A stretch of 64,000 nucleotides of DNA from Pelagibacterium nitratireducens (GCF_037044555.1 NZ_CP146275.1:1282501-1346500); one strand, 5' to 3'; counted from the first letter of the stretch, positions 17,441 through 26,302 are shown. The notes: generated by a model not told the origin, from the letters alone. Numbers and translations are program-made.

Positions 17441-19207
17441 TTATTCTTCGGGCAGTGCGAAGACATAGACTGCAGAGTTGCTGCCGCCCTGGTCCACATT
17501 GCCGTCGGCAATCATCAGAGCCGACGAGAAGCCGGCCGGTCCTGCCGGGATCGCGACGTACTGACGTCCATCGACCTCATAGGTGATCGCGTGACCCGAA
17601 GCATCCGACGCAAGGCGCGAGCGCCACAGCATGTCGCCGGTTTCGGCGTTGAAGGCCTTGAGGTAGCGATCGCCACCACCGGTGAACAGCAGGTTGCCTG
17701 CGGTTGTCATCACCGGCGAGTACTGCGAAGCGGGCTGTTCCCAGCTCCAGACGGTTTCGCCGGTCGAGATGTCGATGGCGTCGATACGGCCAACATTGGT
17801 CTCTTCAGGCGGCAGCGTGTACTCGGAATCGGTGTTGTACACGTCGAGGGCCGTCGGCTCGTTGTCACGTGCCGTGGAAATCTGGCAGGTGTTGTTGAGC
17901 GGGATGTAGTAGATGCCCGTGTTCGGGTTGAACGCAGAGGGCGGCCAATCGCGACCACCGAGGTAGGCCGGGCAATGTTCCACCGGAACGCCGATTTCGT
18001 CGAGGACGACATCTTCGTTGACGGTGACCAGACCGGTTTCGTCGATGCTTTCGATCATGTTGGTGTAGGCGGTATCGCGCGCCCACAGGAACTCGCCGGT
18101 TTCGGCGTCGAACTGCCACATCGTTCCGGTCTTGCACGGCACGCCGGTCAGAACGCGACGACCTTCACCCGATGCGTCCGAACCGATGGCGCGCAGGCCA
18201 TCCATGGATTCGCTGGGGTTCACGTCGGTGTCGGCGACGATCATTTCGAACGTGCATTCCTGATCCCAGTTGTCGCGGGGCAGGGTCTGGTGACGCCAGA
18301 CGATTTCGCCGGTTTCGGGGCGGACCGCAAAGCGGGTGTTGGTGCCGTAAAGCGTGCCGCCGGGCGTGCCGCGCTGAACTTCCGAAGCCGGGCCAACCGC
18401 GCTCGAACCGTAGAAGACCAGGTCGAGTTCGGGATCATAGGTGATCTGACCCCAAACGCCGGTCATCCAGCGCGATTCGTAATCGTTGCCCCAGGTTTCG
18501 TCGCCTTCTTCACCCGGCTGGGGGATGAAGGTGTTGCGCCAGAGTTCTTCACCTGTTTCGGCGTCATGGCCGGAGATGAAACAGCCGAACGCCGAATACT
18601 GGCAGGTCGAGCCGGCCACGATCACGCCGTTTGCCACGATTGGGCCCGACGTGTTGGAAACCAGATCGGTGCCCTGGCCACGATCGACTTCCCAGGCCAG
18701 CTGGCCGGTCTTCATGTCGAGGGCGACAAGGAAGTTGTCCCAGCTCATGAAGTAGAGGTGATCGCCATAAACCGAGATGCCACGCTTGCGATCGCCAAGC
18801 GAATGCAGGGTGGTGGTATCGGGCAGACGGCGGCGGTACTGCCAGATCAGATCGCCGGTGACGGCGTCGATGGCCTGGATGGTGTCGCCGGGGTTGGCGA
18901 TGAACATGATGCCATCGTAAACGATCGGCGAGGTCTGCATCGGGCCGGTTTCAAGACCGCGTGCCCAGACCATCTGGAGCTGACCGACATTGTCGGTGTT
19001 GATCTGATCGAGCGGGCTGAAACGATAGTTGTCGACAGCGCGACCGTAGGCGAGCCAGTCGCCATCATCGGGGTTTGCGAGCATTTCGTCGGTCACCGGC
19101 GCCAGATCGCTTATCGCGCTCTGGGCAAACGCCGGTACGGCGAGCAGCCCGAAAGCCGTGGTCCCCGCAAGGACCATTTTCAACAGTTTGGAAGACAATT
19201 GCCTCAC
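17441..19207 (-). CDS. PQQ-dependent alcohol dehydrogenase (atypical quinoprotein)
   Basis: 588 aa. Signal peptide ending VPAFAQ (about residue 29), then an eight-bladed quinoprotein propeller: repeated A/D-x-x-TG-x-x-x-W blades such as [46 protein letters not shown]. The active-site aspartate region reads [11 protein letters not shown] (312-322); Asp315 is the probable base. The vicinal Cys pair of classic methanol/ethanol dehydrogenases is absent (GDRKRGISV instead), and the GAE metal-ligand segment is replaced by CQYSAFGC. It is therefore a divergent subfamily whose substrate cannot be assumed to be methanol. Devosia relatives oxidise sugars and secondary alcohols, including deoxynivalenol. 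The start is GTG next to AAAGGGA. Electrons probably pass to the cytochrome encoded upstream. Confidence 0.9.
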   Translation of the reverse strand: MRQLSSKLLKMVLAGTTAFGLLAVPAFAQSAISDLAPVTDEMLANPDDGDWLAYGRAVDNYRFSPLDQINTDNVGQLQMVWARGLETGPMQTSPIVYDGIMFIANPGDTIQAIDAVTGDLIWQYRRRLPDTTTLHSLGDRKRGISVYGDHLYFMSWDNFLVALDMKTGQLAWEVDRGQGTDLVSNTSGPIVANGVIVAGSTCQYSAFGCFISGHDAETGEELWRNTFIPQPGEEGDETWGNDYESRWMTGVWGQITYDPELDLVFYGSSAVGPASEVQRGTPGGTLYGTNTRFAVRPETGEIVWRHQTLPRDNWDQECTFEMIVADTDVNPSESMDGLRAIGSDASGEGRRVLTGVPCKTGTMWQFDAETGEFLWARDTAYTNMIESIDETGLVTVNEDVVLDEIGVPVEHCPAYLGGRDWPPSAFNPNTGIYYIPLNNTCQISTARDNEPTALDVYNTDSEYTLPPEETNVGRIDAIDISTGETVWSWEQPASQYSPVMTTAGNLLFTGGGDRYLKAFNAETGDMLWRSRLASDASGHAITYEVDGRQYVAIPAGPAGFSSALMIADGNVDQGGSNSAVYVFALPEE

Positions 19208-19294
19208 TCCCTTTCTCTTTTGGTACGAGTTTGTTGTTGAGCACGGGAACGCTGGAGCTCCGCGTTCCCGTTGGTTTTGATCGCAATCCCCGCC

Positions 19295-19846
19295 CTAGGG
19301 CGTGGGTACGATCGTGATTGTCGAAAGCGCTTCCTCGGTGCCTTCGAGTTCGGTGTCGCCGGCCGGGGCGCCATGCAACTCGAGCAGGTAGGCGACGATG
19401 TCGGCATATTCCTGATCGGTGAACCAGCCTGCATTGCCCGGAGGCATGTTCGAGCGCATGTAATCGAAATAGGTGAAAAGCGACTCGTCGGCGTATTTGT
19501 TGTCCAGCGTGTAGCCAATCAGACCCGGAGCGGCAGAAGAGCCGCGCGCGGTATTGGAATGGCAGGTCGCGCAGTCGGTGCCGAAAAAGCCCATACCGCG
19601 GTCGGCCTGTTCTGCCGTGTAAACGCCGTCAAAAATGGTGCGCTCACCGCCTTCAGCGGCGGCGGTTTCACCGTCGGTTGCCGCAACATCTATCGCCTTG
19701 GCTTCAAGCGCGGCGCGTTGCTCGGGTGACATGTTGTCGAACGCAAATGCCGATGTCGCGGCAAGAGCGGCTATCGCGGCCGCCATAAGCGCCGTCCGGC
19801 CGACAGGGCCCAGACCGGTGGGTCTCCACATACTCAAATCCTTCAT
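19295..19846 (-). CDS. Periplasmic c-type cytochrome, electron acceptor for the quinoprotein
   Basis: 183 aa. Long N-terminal signal (MAAAIAALAATSAFA, cleavage near residue 35), one haem c site CATCH at residues 92-96 and a distal methionine in MRSNMPPGNAG (about 134). This is the pattern of cytochrome cL/XoxG-like proteins that take electrons from PQQ dehydrogenases. It is the first gene of the minus-strand cluster, 87 bases before the dehydrogenase gene, and its 5' region (19847-20150) should carry the operon promoter. Confidence 0.9.
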   Translation of the reverse strand: MKDLSMWRPTGLGPVGRTALMAAAIAALAATSAFAFDNMSPEQRAALEAKAIDVAATDGETAAAEGGERTIFDGVYTAEQADRGMGFFGTDCATCHSNTARGSSAAPGLIGYTLDNKYADESLFTYFDYMRSNMPPGNAGWFTDQEYADIVAYLLELHGAPAGDTELEGTEEALSTITIVPTP

Positions 19847-20034
19847 TTTCAGAACTGAATTTCCTCCTCCTTACCGACCACCGGTTTTCCGGTTGTGTCG
19901 GTTGCGATCGCCTGTTGTGGCAATTTGCCGGGCGACGAGGCGCCGCATTGTGAAACGCCATTTCACAAAATTGCGCTTTCGGAGCGCGTCGAGTCAAGCT
20001 GATATGTCAGCGATGCTGCGCAAAGTTATTTCGG

Positions 20035-20054
20035 TTTCCGATGATTTTCGGAAA
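20035..20054. promoter_or_regulatory. Palindromic operator candidate, TTTCCGA-N6-TCGGAAA
   Basis: Perfect 7-bp inverted repeat with a 6-base spacer, 189 bases upstream of the cytochrome start and 174 bases upstream of the IclR gene, in the divergent control region. IclR-type regulators commonly bind short A/T- and GGAAA-containing palindromes, so this is one of two candidate sites. Binding is inference. Confidence 0.5.
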
Positions 20055-20149
20055 AGAAAGTGCCCGTCCGGTCCAATTTGCCCAAAATTCGGCCCAAAAA
20101 CACTCATGCACCTGGGGTGCCGACCTGAATCACGGGTTTGAACAATGGT

Positions 20150-20171
20150 GAATTAGACGAAAGTCTAATTC
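20150..20171. promoter_or_regulatory. Perfect 9-bp palindrome upstream of the IclR gene
   Basis: Arms GAATTAGAC and GTCTAATTC are separated by GAAA. It lies 57 bases before the IclR-family gene and about 300 bases from the divergent cytochrome start. No T-run follows, so an operator (autoregulation) is more likely than a terminator. Confidence 0.6.
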
Positions 20172-20227
20172 CATGCATTATGCTGTATTACTGATGCGAG
20201 AAGGGCGGGCGAGCCACGAGGGAAAGC

Positions 20228-21001
20228 ATGGTTTCGTACAGGAAGGTTGAGGCGCTGAGCCGGGGGCTGACCATATTGCGCTATGTCAACGAAGAGCAGG
20301 GAGCCACCGTGGGCAGCCTGCATGCCAAGTCCGGGCTCGACAAGGCGACCATCGTGCGCATGCTCGAAACACTCGAGCATGATGGCTATGTCACCCGGTG
20401 CGACGGCGCCCATTGGCGGGCGGCGGGAAAGACCCTTTTGCTCTCGGGCGGTTATTCGGCGGTGCGGGAAATGGGGCGGCTGGCCAGCCCTGTGCTCAGC
20501 GAGAGCCGGGAAATTCTCAAATGGCCTGCGAGCTTTGGAATTTTCGACCGCGATGCCATGATCATCGCCGATACGACCCATGACTGGCGCGGCATGATGG
20601 TCACCCGCCAGCCCAACCATCGCCCGCCAATGCTCACGACATCGCTTGGGCGGGCTTATCTCGCGTTCATGGAGGACAAGGAGCGCGAGGTGCTGCTCAG
20701 CTTGCTGCGCCGCGATCCGACCGGCTGGAACGCCCTGGCCAACAAGCCGGGCAAGATTTCGGAATTGATCGCCGATATCCGCCAAAAGGGCTATGCGTTG
20801 GCCGACAGCAACTACATGGCGCATACCTTTGGCGGCGATATCTGGGGGATGAGTGTGCCCGTGAGGGGCAAGACCCGGCTTTACGGATCGTTGGTCATCA
20901 TGGTTTTGCGCCGCGTGATCGGGGAAGAGGAGGGGGTATTGGACCTTGCGCCGCGCATGCAGGAGGTTGCTCCTCGAATAGCGGAGGCGCTGGGCGGGTA
21001 G
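20228..21001 (+). CDS. IclR-family transcriptional regulator
   Basis: 257 aa. An N-terminal winged helix (about residues 5-65: KVEALSRGLTILRYVNEE, GLDKATIVRMLETLEHDGYV) is followed by an IclR effector domain (about 75-250) containing RPPMLTTSLGRAYLAF and a C-terminal ligand-pocket region. It is divergent from the cytochrome/PQQ dehydrogenase operon, with two palindromes in between, so it is the likely regulator of that operon, possibly responding to the alcohol substrate or its oxidation product. The Kelch protein gene follows after 17 bases and may be co-transcribed. Confidence 0.9.
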   Translation: MVSYRKVEALSRGLTILRYVNEEQGATVGSLHAKSGLDKATIVRMLETLEHDGYVTRCDGAHWRAAGKTLLLSGGYSAVREMGRLASPVLSESREILKWPASFGIFDRDAMIIADTTHDWRGMMVTRQPNHRPPMLTTSLGRAYLAFMEDKEREVLLSLLRRDPTGWNALANKPGKISELIADIRQKGYALADSNYMAHTFGGDIWGMSVPVRGKTRLYGSLVIMVLRRVIGEEEGVLDLAPRMQEVAPRIAEALGG

Positions 21002-21018
21002 GACAGGGAGGAAGAAGG

Positions 21019-21957
21019 ATGACGACCGGATTGCGCTGGGTGCTTGCGCCTGCATTTGCACTGTTGGCCTGTGCCGCCATGGGACATGAGCCCGGCCAGT
21101 GGCAGGGCGGGGTTCAAGGGCCCCAGCCGCGCTCGGAAATGGCCGTGGTGCAGGACGGCGACCTGGCCTATCTGATCGGCGATTATGTTGGAGCCACCGA
21201 AGTGCTGATCTACGACCTCGAAGCGCAAAGCTGGAGTGTCGGACCCGATTTCCCCTATCGCGTACATCACCCCATGGCCGCCGCGCTGGACGGGGACATC
21301 TATGTGTTCGGTGGTTACGTCAATGGCTGGGAGGCGATCGACGCGGTTTGGGTTCTCGATGGGGAGACGCTTGCCTGGAGCGCGGCGGCCCCCATGCCCT
21401 CGCCGCTGGCAGCGGGCGGCGCGGCGATTGTCGATGGCAAAATCCATGTGATCGGCGGTTCGCGCTCGGGTGCAGTCAATACCGATGCCCACATGATCTA
21501 CGATCCACAGGCCGACACCTGGAAGATCGCATCCCCAATCCCCACGCCGCGCGATCATCTCGGTGTCGTTGCGATTGCCGGCGAGATCCTCGCTATTGGC
21601 GGCCGGGTCGATGGCGATCCGGCATTCAATCTCGACACCGTCGAGATCTACGATCCACAAACCGATGCCTGGCGCAGCGGCGCGCCTATGCCGACCGCGC
21701 GCAGTGGGGTTGCCGCCACCGTGCTGGACGGCAAGGCGTTCATTTTCGGCGGGGAAACGCGCCAGGTAACCTTCGCCGAAGCGGAAGCCTACGATCCGCT
21801 CACCGATAACTGGACCGAGCTTGCACCGCTCCCCACCCCGCGGCACGGGTTTGGGGCGGTGGTCCATGAGGGGCAGATACTGACCCTGATGGGGGCGCCG
21901 ACAGCGGGCGGGGATCGCTCCAATCTGGTGGAAGTCTTCGTGCCCTCGATGCCATAG
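21019..21957 (+). CDS. Secreted Kelch-repeat beta-propeller protein
   Basis: 312 aa. An N-terminal hydrophobic signal (about residues 6-20) ends in LLACAA, which could be a lipobox-like cysteine or an ordinary Sec cleavage site. The mature part is a chain of about six Kelch repeats, each with a GG turn and a later Trp: IYVFGGYVNGWEAIDAVW, IHVIGGSRSG, LAIGGRVDGD, FIFGGETRQ. The function is unknown; Kelch propellers bind sugars or proteins. It follows the IclR regulator gene closely and faces away from the quinoprotein cluster, so a role in the same pathway is possible but unproven. Confidence 0.85.
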   Translation: MTTGLRWVLAPAFALLACAAMGHEPGQWQGGVQGPQPRSEMAVVQDGDLAYLIGDYVGATEVLIYDLEAQSWSVGPDFPYRVHHPMAAALDGDIYVFGGYVNGWEAIDAVWVLDGETLAWSAAAPMPSPLAAGGAAIVDGKIHVIGGSRSGAVNTDAHMIYDPQADTWKIASPIPTPRDHLGVVAIAGEILAIGGRVDGDPAFNLDTVEIYDPQTDAWRSGAPMPTARSGVAATVLDGKAFIFGGETRQVTFAEAEAYDPLTDNWTELAPLPTPRHGFGAVVHEGQILTLMGAPTAGGDRSNLVEVFVPSMP

Positions 21958-22002
21958 ATCGATTTTTGTTGCGGGCAATCGGGCGGCGGCTTAGGCACGG
22001 TG

Positions 22003-22605
22003 ATGGCTTCAATTTTCTATGTCATGGCTGCCGATCCCGAATATGGCCCGCATTTGCGAGCCCGGATCGCGCCGCTCATGTGCGGTGTCGGCCCGGTCGA
22101 GGCGGCGATTTCTGTCACCCGCGCCCTGGCGGCGGCGCAAACCGGTCGTGGCCTGCCCGATCTTGTCGTTTCGCTCGGATCGGCCGGTTCGGCAACGCTC
22201 GCGCACACCGGGGTTTATCAGGCCGCTTCGGTTTCCTATCGCGACATGGATGCGACGGCGCTGGGGTTCGCGCGCGGCGCCACGCCGTTTCTCGATCTGC
22301 CGGTCGTGTTGCCGCTTGAGCCGGAAATTCCGGGTCTGGCACCGGCGCGGCTGTCGACCGGTGCCAATGTGGTTTCGGGGGCGGGCTATGAGGCAATCGA
22401 CGCCGATATGGTCGATATGGAATCCTTTGCGGTGCTGCGCGCCTGCCAGGCCTTTGGCGTCCCGCTGGTTGTGGTGCGTGGGATTTCCGACGGGGTGAGC
22501 GAACTCACCGGCATGTCCGACTGGACGCGCGACCTTGCCATCATCGATGAAAAGCTGGCTGGTGCCGTCGATCTCATCGAGGCCCATGCCAACAGCATTT
22601 TCTAG
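22003..22605 (+). CDS. 5'-methylthioadenosine/S-adenosylhomocysteine nucleosidase-like phosphorylase
   Basis: 200 aa, PNP/UDP family. GVGPVEAAISVTRAL, LVVSLGSAGS and the late DMVDMESFAVLRAC plus VVVRGISDGV match the nucleosidase core; the Glu of MESF contacts the ribose and the later Asp of ISD is the usual catalytic acid. It would hydrolyse MTA or SAH to release adenine in methyl-cycle salvage, although this short form (family about 230) leaves specificity open. ATG 22003 is preferred over GTG 22000. Confidence 0.82.
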   Translation: MASIFYVMAADPEYGPHLRARIAPLMCGVGPVEAAISVTRALAAAQTGRGLPDLVVSLGSAGSATLAHTGVYQAASVSYRDMDATALGFARGATPFLDLPVVLPLEPEIPGLAPARLSTGANVVSGAGYEAIDADMVDMESFAVLRACQAFGVPLVVVRGISDGVSELTGMSDWTRDLAIIDEKLAGAVDLIEAHANSIF

Positions 22606-22662
22606 CAACCAAGTGCGGCCAGCTTCATTGACCTGCCACATCGCCATGACAATTATGCACCC

Positions 22663-23388
22663 ATGATTTCCGTCGCTTCCTACAACATCCGCAAAAGCGT
22701 GGGCACAGACTGGCGGCGCGATCCGGGCCGCATCCTCGATATCATTTCCGAAATCGATGCCGATATCATCGCGCTTCAGGAAGTCGACAGGCGGTTCGGC
22801 AGTCGGGCCGCCTCGTTGTCTCCCGAAATGGTTGCCGAACGGTCCGACTATTTTGCCATCAGCTTCGGGGTGCGTGAGCAAAGCCTTGGCTGGCATGGGA
22901 ACACGATTCTTTATCGCCAGGGCATCGAAGTGCTCGACACCAAGACCCTGACGCTGCCCGCGCTGGAACCGCGCGGTGCCGTGCTTGGCGATTTCCAGGT
23001 CGGCAATGAGCGTCTTCGCGTCATCGGGCTGCATCTGGGGCTGGTCGATCTTTGGCGCCGCCGTCAGGCGCAGTCGGTGCTCAACCAACTCGATATTCTC
23101 GATGAAACGCTCCCCACGATCATCATGGGCGATCTCAACCAGTGGACGACGGAAGGCGGGTGCCTTGCCCATTTTGCCGAGAACCATCAGGTGATCGCAC
23201 CGGGCCCGAGCTTTCATTCTTCCCGTCCGGTGCTCAATTTCGATCGCATCATCACCACCATGGACATCGATGTGGCCGCGTCAGGCGTCCACATGTCGGA
23301 TCTGGCCCGCAAGGGCTCGGACCATCTCCCGGTCTGGGCGCGGATCAGGATAAACGCCGAGGCGCGCGAGATCGCGCAGTCCGCATAA
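22663..23388 (+). CDS. Endonuclease/exonuclease/phosphatase family protein
   Basis: 241 aa, EEP fold. SYNIRK at the start, ALQEVDRRF (metal-binding Glu, about residue 39), IIMGDLNQW (Asp-x-Asn, about 157) and SDHLPVWARI near the C-terminus (catalytic Asp-His) are all present. Substrates of this family range from DNA to phospholipids and inositol phosphates; none is indicated. There is no signal peptide, so it is cytoplasmic. Confidence 0.9.
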   Translation: MISVASYNIRKSVGTDWRRDPGRILDIISEIDADIIALQEVDRRFGSRAASLSPEMVAERSDYFAISFGVREQSLGWHGNTILYRQGIEVLDTKTLTLPALEPRGAVLGDFQVGNERLRVIGLHLGLVDLWRRRQAQSVLNQLDILDETLPTIIMGDLNQWTTEGGCLAHFAENHQVIAPGPSFHSSRPVLNFDRIITTMDIDVAASGVHMSDLARKGSDHLPVWARIRINAEAREIAQSA

Positions 23389-23468
23389 CGGCAGGGGCTT
23401 GCATTGGCCAGTGATATTGGCCATCTGTCACCCACGACAGCCTTCCCCCGAAATGACCCGAGTTTTTT

Positions 23469-25274
23469 ATGGCCGCGCCACTCCTTGCCTTGCAATCGAT
23501 CCGCCTCGTCATGGGGTCGACACCCCTGCTGGAAGGGGCCGACCTTTCGGTGGGGCCGGGCGAAAAGATCGCGCTGGTCGGGCGCAACGGGTCGGGCAAG
23601 TCGACCCTGCTCAAGATTGCTGCCGGAACCATCGAACCCGATGGGGGAGAGCGGTTCTTTCAGCCCGGCGCCACCGTGCGCTATCTGCCCCAGGAGCCCG
23701 ATCTGTCGGGCTTTGAAACCACGCTTGCCTATGTGGAAGGGGGCCTGGAAGGCGCCGACGATAATTATCGGGCGCAATATCTGCTCGAGCAGCTTGGTCT
23801 GACGGGCACCGAAAATCCCGCCTCGCTATCGGGCGGAGAGGCCCGTCGCGCCGCGCTGGCCCGCGTGCTTGCGCCGGAACCCGACATTTTGCTGCTGGAC
23901 GAGCCAACCAACCATCTCGATTTGCCGGCCATCGAATGGCTGGAAGGCGAACTCAAATCGCTGCGCTCGGCCCTGGTGCTCATCAGCCACGACCGCCGGT
24001 TTCTCTCCGATCTCACGCGCAGCACTGTGTGGATCGACCGGGGGCAGACCCGGCGCATCGATCAGGGCTTTGGCATGTTTGAAGCCTGGCGCGACGATTT
24101 CCTCGAGCAGGAGGAAAAGGAGCAGCACAAGCTGGCGCGCAAGATCGCTGCCGAGGAGCACTGGGTTCGCTATGGCGTCACCGCCCGCCGCAAGCGCAAT
24201 GTGCGGCGCATGGATCTGCTGGGCGGCCTGCGCCAGCAGGTCAAGGATTATCGCGGCCCGCAGGGCACCGTAAAAATGACGGTGGCCGAGGGGCGCAGTT
24301 CGGGCGCCATGGTCGTCGAGGCCGAAAATATCCACAAGGCGTTCGGCGAGCGGGTGGTGGTCGACGATTTTTCGACGCGCGTCATGCGCGGCAGCCGGGT
24401 CGGCATCGTCGGTCCCAATGGCGCGGGCAAAACGACGCTGATCCGCATGTTGACCGGCGAGATTGAGCCCGATAGGGGCACTGTGCGGCTCGGCACGCGG
24501 CTTGAGCTCGCCGTGCTCGATCAGCGCCGCGCTTCGCTCGATCCCGAAGCCACCCTCAAGGACGTGCTGACCGGTGGGGGCAGCGATACGCTGACCATCA
24601 ATGGCCAGCCCAAGCATGTCATCGGCTACATGAAGGAATTTCTGTTCACCCCCGAGCAGGCCCGAACCGTGGTCGGCAAGCTTTCGGGCGGCGAGCGCAA
24701 CCGCGTCACGCTGGCCCGCGCCCTGGCGCTGCCCTCCAATGTGCTGGTGTTGGACGAGCCGACCAACGATCTCGATCTCGAAACCCTCGACCTGCTCGAG
24801 GAAATGATCGCCGACTATCAGGGCACCGTGATCGTGGTCAGCCACGATCGCGATTTTCTCGACAAGGTTGCCACCTCGATCATCGTTGCCGAGGGCGACG
24901 GGGACTGGAACGAATATGCCGGTGGCTATGCCGACATGGTCGTCCAACGCGGGGCAGGGGTTTCGGCCCGTCGCGTCGAAAAAGCGCCGGCCGCGCCCAA
25001 AGGCAAATCGGCTCCCGCCGCACCGCCGCAGCAAAAGCGCAAATTGTCGTTCAAGGACAAACACGCGCTTGAGACGCTGCCGAAAGAAATGGATGGCGTG
25101 CGCAAGCAGATGGCCGCGCTCCAGTCGACGCTGGACGATGCCGGGCTTTACAATCGTGACCCGGACAAATTCGAAAAGGTCACCGCCGATCTCGCCGCGG
25201 CGCAGCAAAAGCTGGCCGAGATGGAAGATCGCTGGCTGGAGCTGGAATTGATGCGGGAAGACATCGAAGGATGA
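23469..25274 (+). CDS. uup: ABC-F family ATPase, Uup-like
   Basis: 601 aa, two ABC domains without membrane segments: Walker A GRNGSGKST and GPNGAGKTT, signatures LSGGEARRAALAR and LSGGERNRVTLAR, Walker B LLLDEPTNHLD and LVLDEPTNDLD. A charged linker separates them. A C-terminal coiled coil (about 530-600) preceded by a Lys/Ala/Pro-rich spacer is typical of Uup. ABC-F proteins act on ribosomes; Uup is linked to ribosome function and to suppression of transposon excision. A second ABC-F protein of the EttA type is at 58450. Confidence 0.92.
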   Translation: MAAPLLALQSIRLVMGSTPLLEGADLSVGPGEKIALVGRNGSGKSTLLKIAAGTIEPDGGERFFQPGATVRYLPQEPDLSGFETTLAYVEGGLEGADDNYRAQYLLEQLGLTGTENPASLSGGEARRAALARVLAPEPDILLLDEPTNHLDLPAIEWLEGELKSLRSALVLISHDRRFLSDLTRSTVWIDRGQTRRIDQGFGMFEAWRDDFLEQEEKEQHKLARKIAAEEHWVRYGVTARRKRNVRRMDLLGGLRQQVKDYRGPQGTVKMTVAEGRSSGAMVVEAENIHKAFGERVVVDDFSTRVMRGSRVGIVGPNGAGKTTLIRMLTGEIEPDRGTVRLGTRLELAVLDQRRASLDPEATLKDVLTGGGSDTLTINGQPKHVIGYMKEFLFTPEQARTVVGKLSGGERNRVTLARALALPSNVLVLDEPTNDLDLETLDLLEEMIADYQGTVIVVSHDRDFLDKVATSIIVAEGDGDWNEYAGGYADMVVQRGAGVSARRVEKAPAAPKGKSAPAAPPQQKRKLSFKDKHALETLPKEMDGVRKQMAALQSTLDDAGLYNRDPDKFEKVTADLAAAQQKLAEMEDRWLELELMREDIEG

Positions 25275-25291
25275 TCCCTCGCGATTCTCAC

Positions 25292-25309
25292 AAATGTGCG
25301 ATCACATTT
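25292..25309. promoter_or_regulatory. Palindrome AAATGTG-CGAT-CACATTT
   Basis: A perfect 7-bp inverted repeat with a 4-base centre, just downstream of the ABC-F gene. The TGTG/CACA core resembles Crp/Fnr-type operators with a shorter spacer, and the downstream ATCCTTT is a poor T-run. It could be either an operator for the following genes or a weak terminator. Confidence 0.4.
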
Positions 25310-25502
25310 ATCCTTTCCCGATTGTAAACCAATCTGCTGCTAAGTCGGCTATGAAGATCCGCGCATGAAATATGCCGGTTTTTCGGGCCGACAGGCCGCT
25401 TTTCAAGGATGTGCGGTGATCCGCGGGGGACCATCCGTATGCCAATGGGGTGTGGTGCCGAAAGGCAACACAGCTTCTGCCGGCATGAGGGAGGGCGGAA
25501 CA

Positions 25503-25571
25503 ATGTCGCGCCAGCCATATTTCATATCGCGCCGTGCAAGCCATCCGGATAACAAAAAGCAGACAAGATGA
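25503..25571 (+). CDS. Possible 22-codon leader ORF coupled to the L,D-transpeptidase
   Basis: ATG 25503 follows a GAGGGAGGG ribosome site and encodes MSRQPYFISRRASHPDNKKQ plus two residues. Its TGA (25569-25571) overlaps the ATG of the downstream gene (25568), the arrangement used for translational coupling. The downstream gene has only a weak site of its own (AGCAGACAAG). No database evidence supports the peptide; it may only recruit ribosomes. The rest of 25275-25567 shows the palindrome at 25292 and nothing else I recognise. Confidence 0.4.
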   Translation: MSRQPYFISRRASHPDNKKQTR

Positions 25572-26242
25572 CCTCATTGACCACCCCACTCCCCCGCCGC
25601 CGATTTCTCGCCGGAGCCGCCAGTCTTTCGGCCCTGACACTCGCCGGTTGCTCGAGCATGAGCACCCCGGCGCCCCAGACTCCGGCCCTTCCGCAACTGG
25701 ATCCGTTTTACGTCAACATGTATCGCGGCGTGCAGGACGGTGAGTTCTATGTTCCGGCCGTCGATCTGCGGTTTGTCGATTCCACCTATTATCGTCGGGT
25801 CGTTCCCGACCCCACGGGAGAACGTCCGGGCACGATTTACGTCGATACCGCCAATTATTATCTCTACCTGGTTCAGGAAGATGGCCAGGCCATGCGCTAT
25901 GGCGTGGGTCTTGGCCGCGAAGGGTTCGGCTGGTCGGGTCGCGGCACGATCCAGTTCAAGCGCAAATGGCCGACCTGGACCCCGCCCTCCGCGATGATCG
26001 AGCGCCAGCCCGAACTCGAGGAGTGGCGTAATGGCCAGCCGGGCGGTCTCGACAATCCGCTTGGCGCGCGCGCGCTCTACATCTTCCAGAACGGCCGCGA
26101 TACGCTTTATCGGATTCACGGCACGCCGGAACCCTGGACGATCGGCACCAATGTCTCTTCGGGCTGCGTGCGCCTGATGAACCAGGACATCATGGATCTT
26201 TATTCCCGCGTTGCGACGGGCAACACGCTTATCGTGGCCTGA
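25568..26242 (+). CDS. Lipoprotein L,D-transpeptidase (YkuD family)
   Basis: 224 aa. The N-terminus combines a twin-arginine-like PRRRFLAG with a lipobox LAGC (Cys 28), suggesting an exported lipoprotein. The YkuD domain (about residues 85-222) carries HGTPEPWTIG (about 184) and the catalytic SSGCVRL (Cys about 200). It would form 3-3 cross-links in peptidoglycan or attach proteins to it. Rhizobiales genomes encode many such enzymes, which contribute to their polar growth. A strong terminator follows. Confidence 0.93.
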   Translation: MTSLTTPLPRRRFLAGAASLSALTLAGCSSMSTPAPQTPALPQLDPFYVNMYRGVQDGEFYVPAVDLRFVDSTYYRRVVPDPTGERPGTIYVDTANYYLYLVQEDGQAMRYGVGLGREGFGWSGRGTIQFKRKWPTWTPPSAMIERQPELEEWRNGQPGGLDNPLGARALYIFQNGRDTLYRIHGTPEPWTIGTNVSSGCVRLMNQDIMDLYSRVATGNTLIVA

Positions 26243-26264
26243 TCGCTTTCAGCGTTTGCGCCAG

Positions 26265-26302
26265 ACCCGCCCGTCCGGTACCAACCGGGCGGGTGTTTTT
26301 TT
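26265..26302 (+). terminator. Rho-independent terminator
   Basis: Stem ACCCGCCCG / CGGGCGGGT with a 12-nt loop, then G and seven T. It ends the L,D-transpeptidase transcript; the T-run lies only about 10 bases before the start of the next gene. Confidence 0.92.

Noticed and set aside
17441..19207. Calling the dehydrogenase XoxF or methanol dehydrogenase
   Set aside because: The vicinal cysteines and the Asp of the lanthanide site are not present, so neither metal nor substrate can be assigned.
25275..25567. 68-residue ORF starting at 25365
   Set aside because: Only its last 22 codons, from 25503, have a ribosome site; the upstream part has no coding character.
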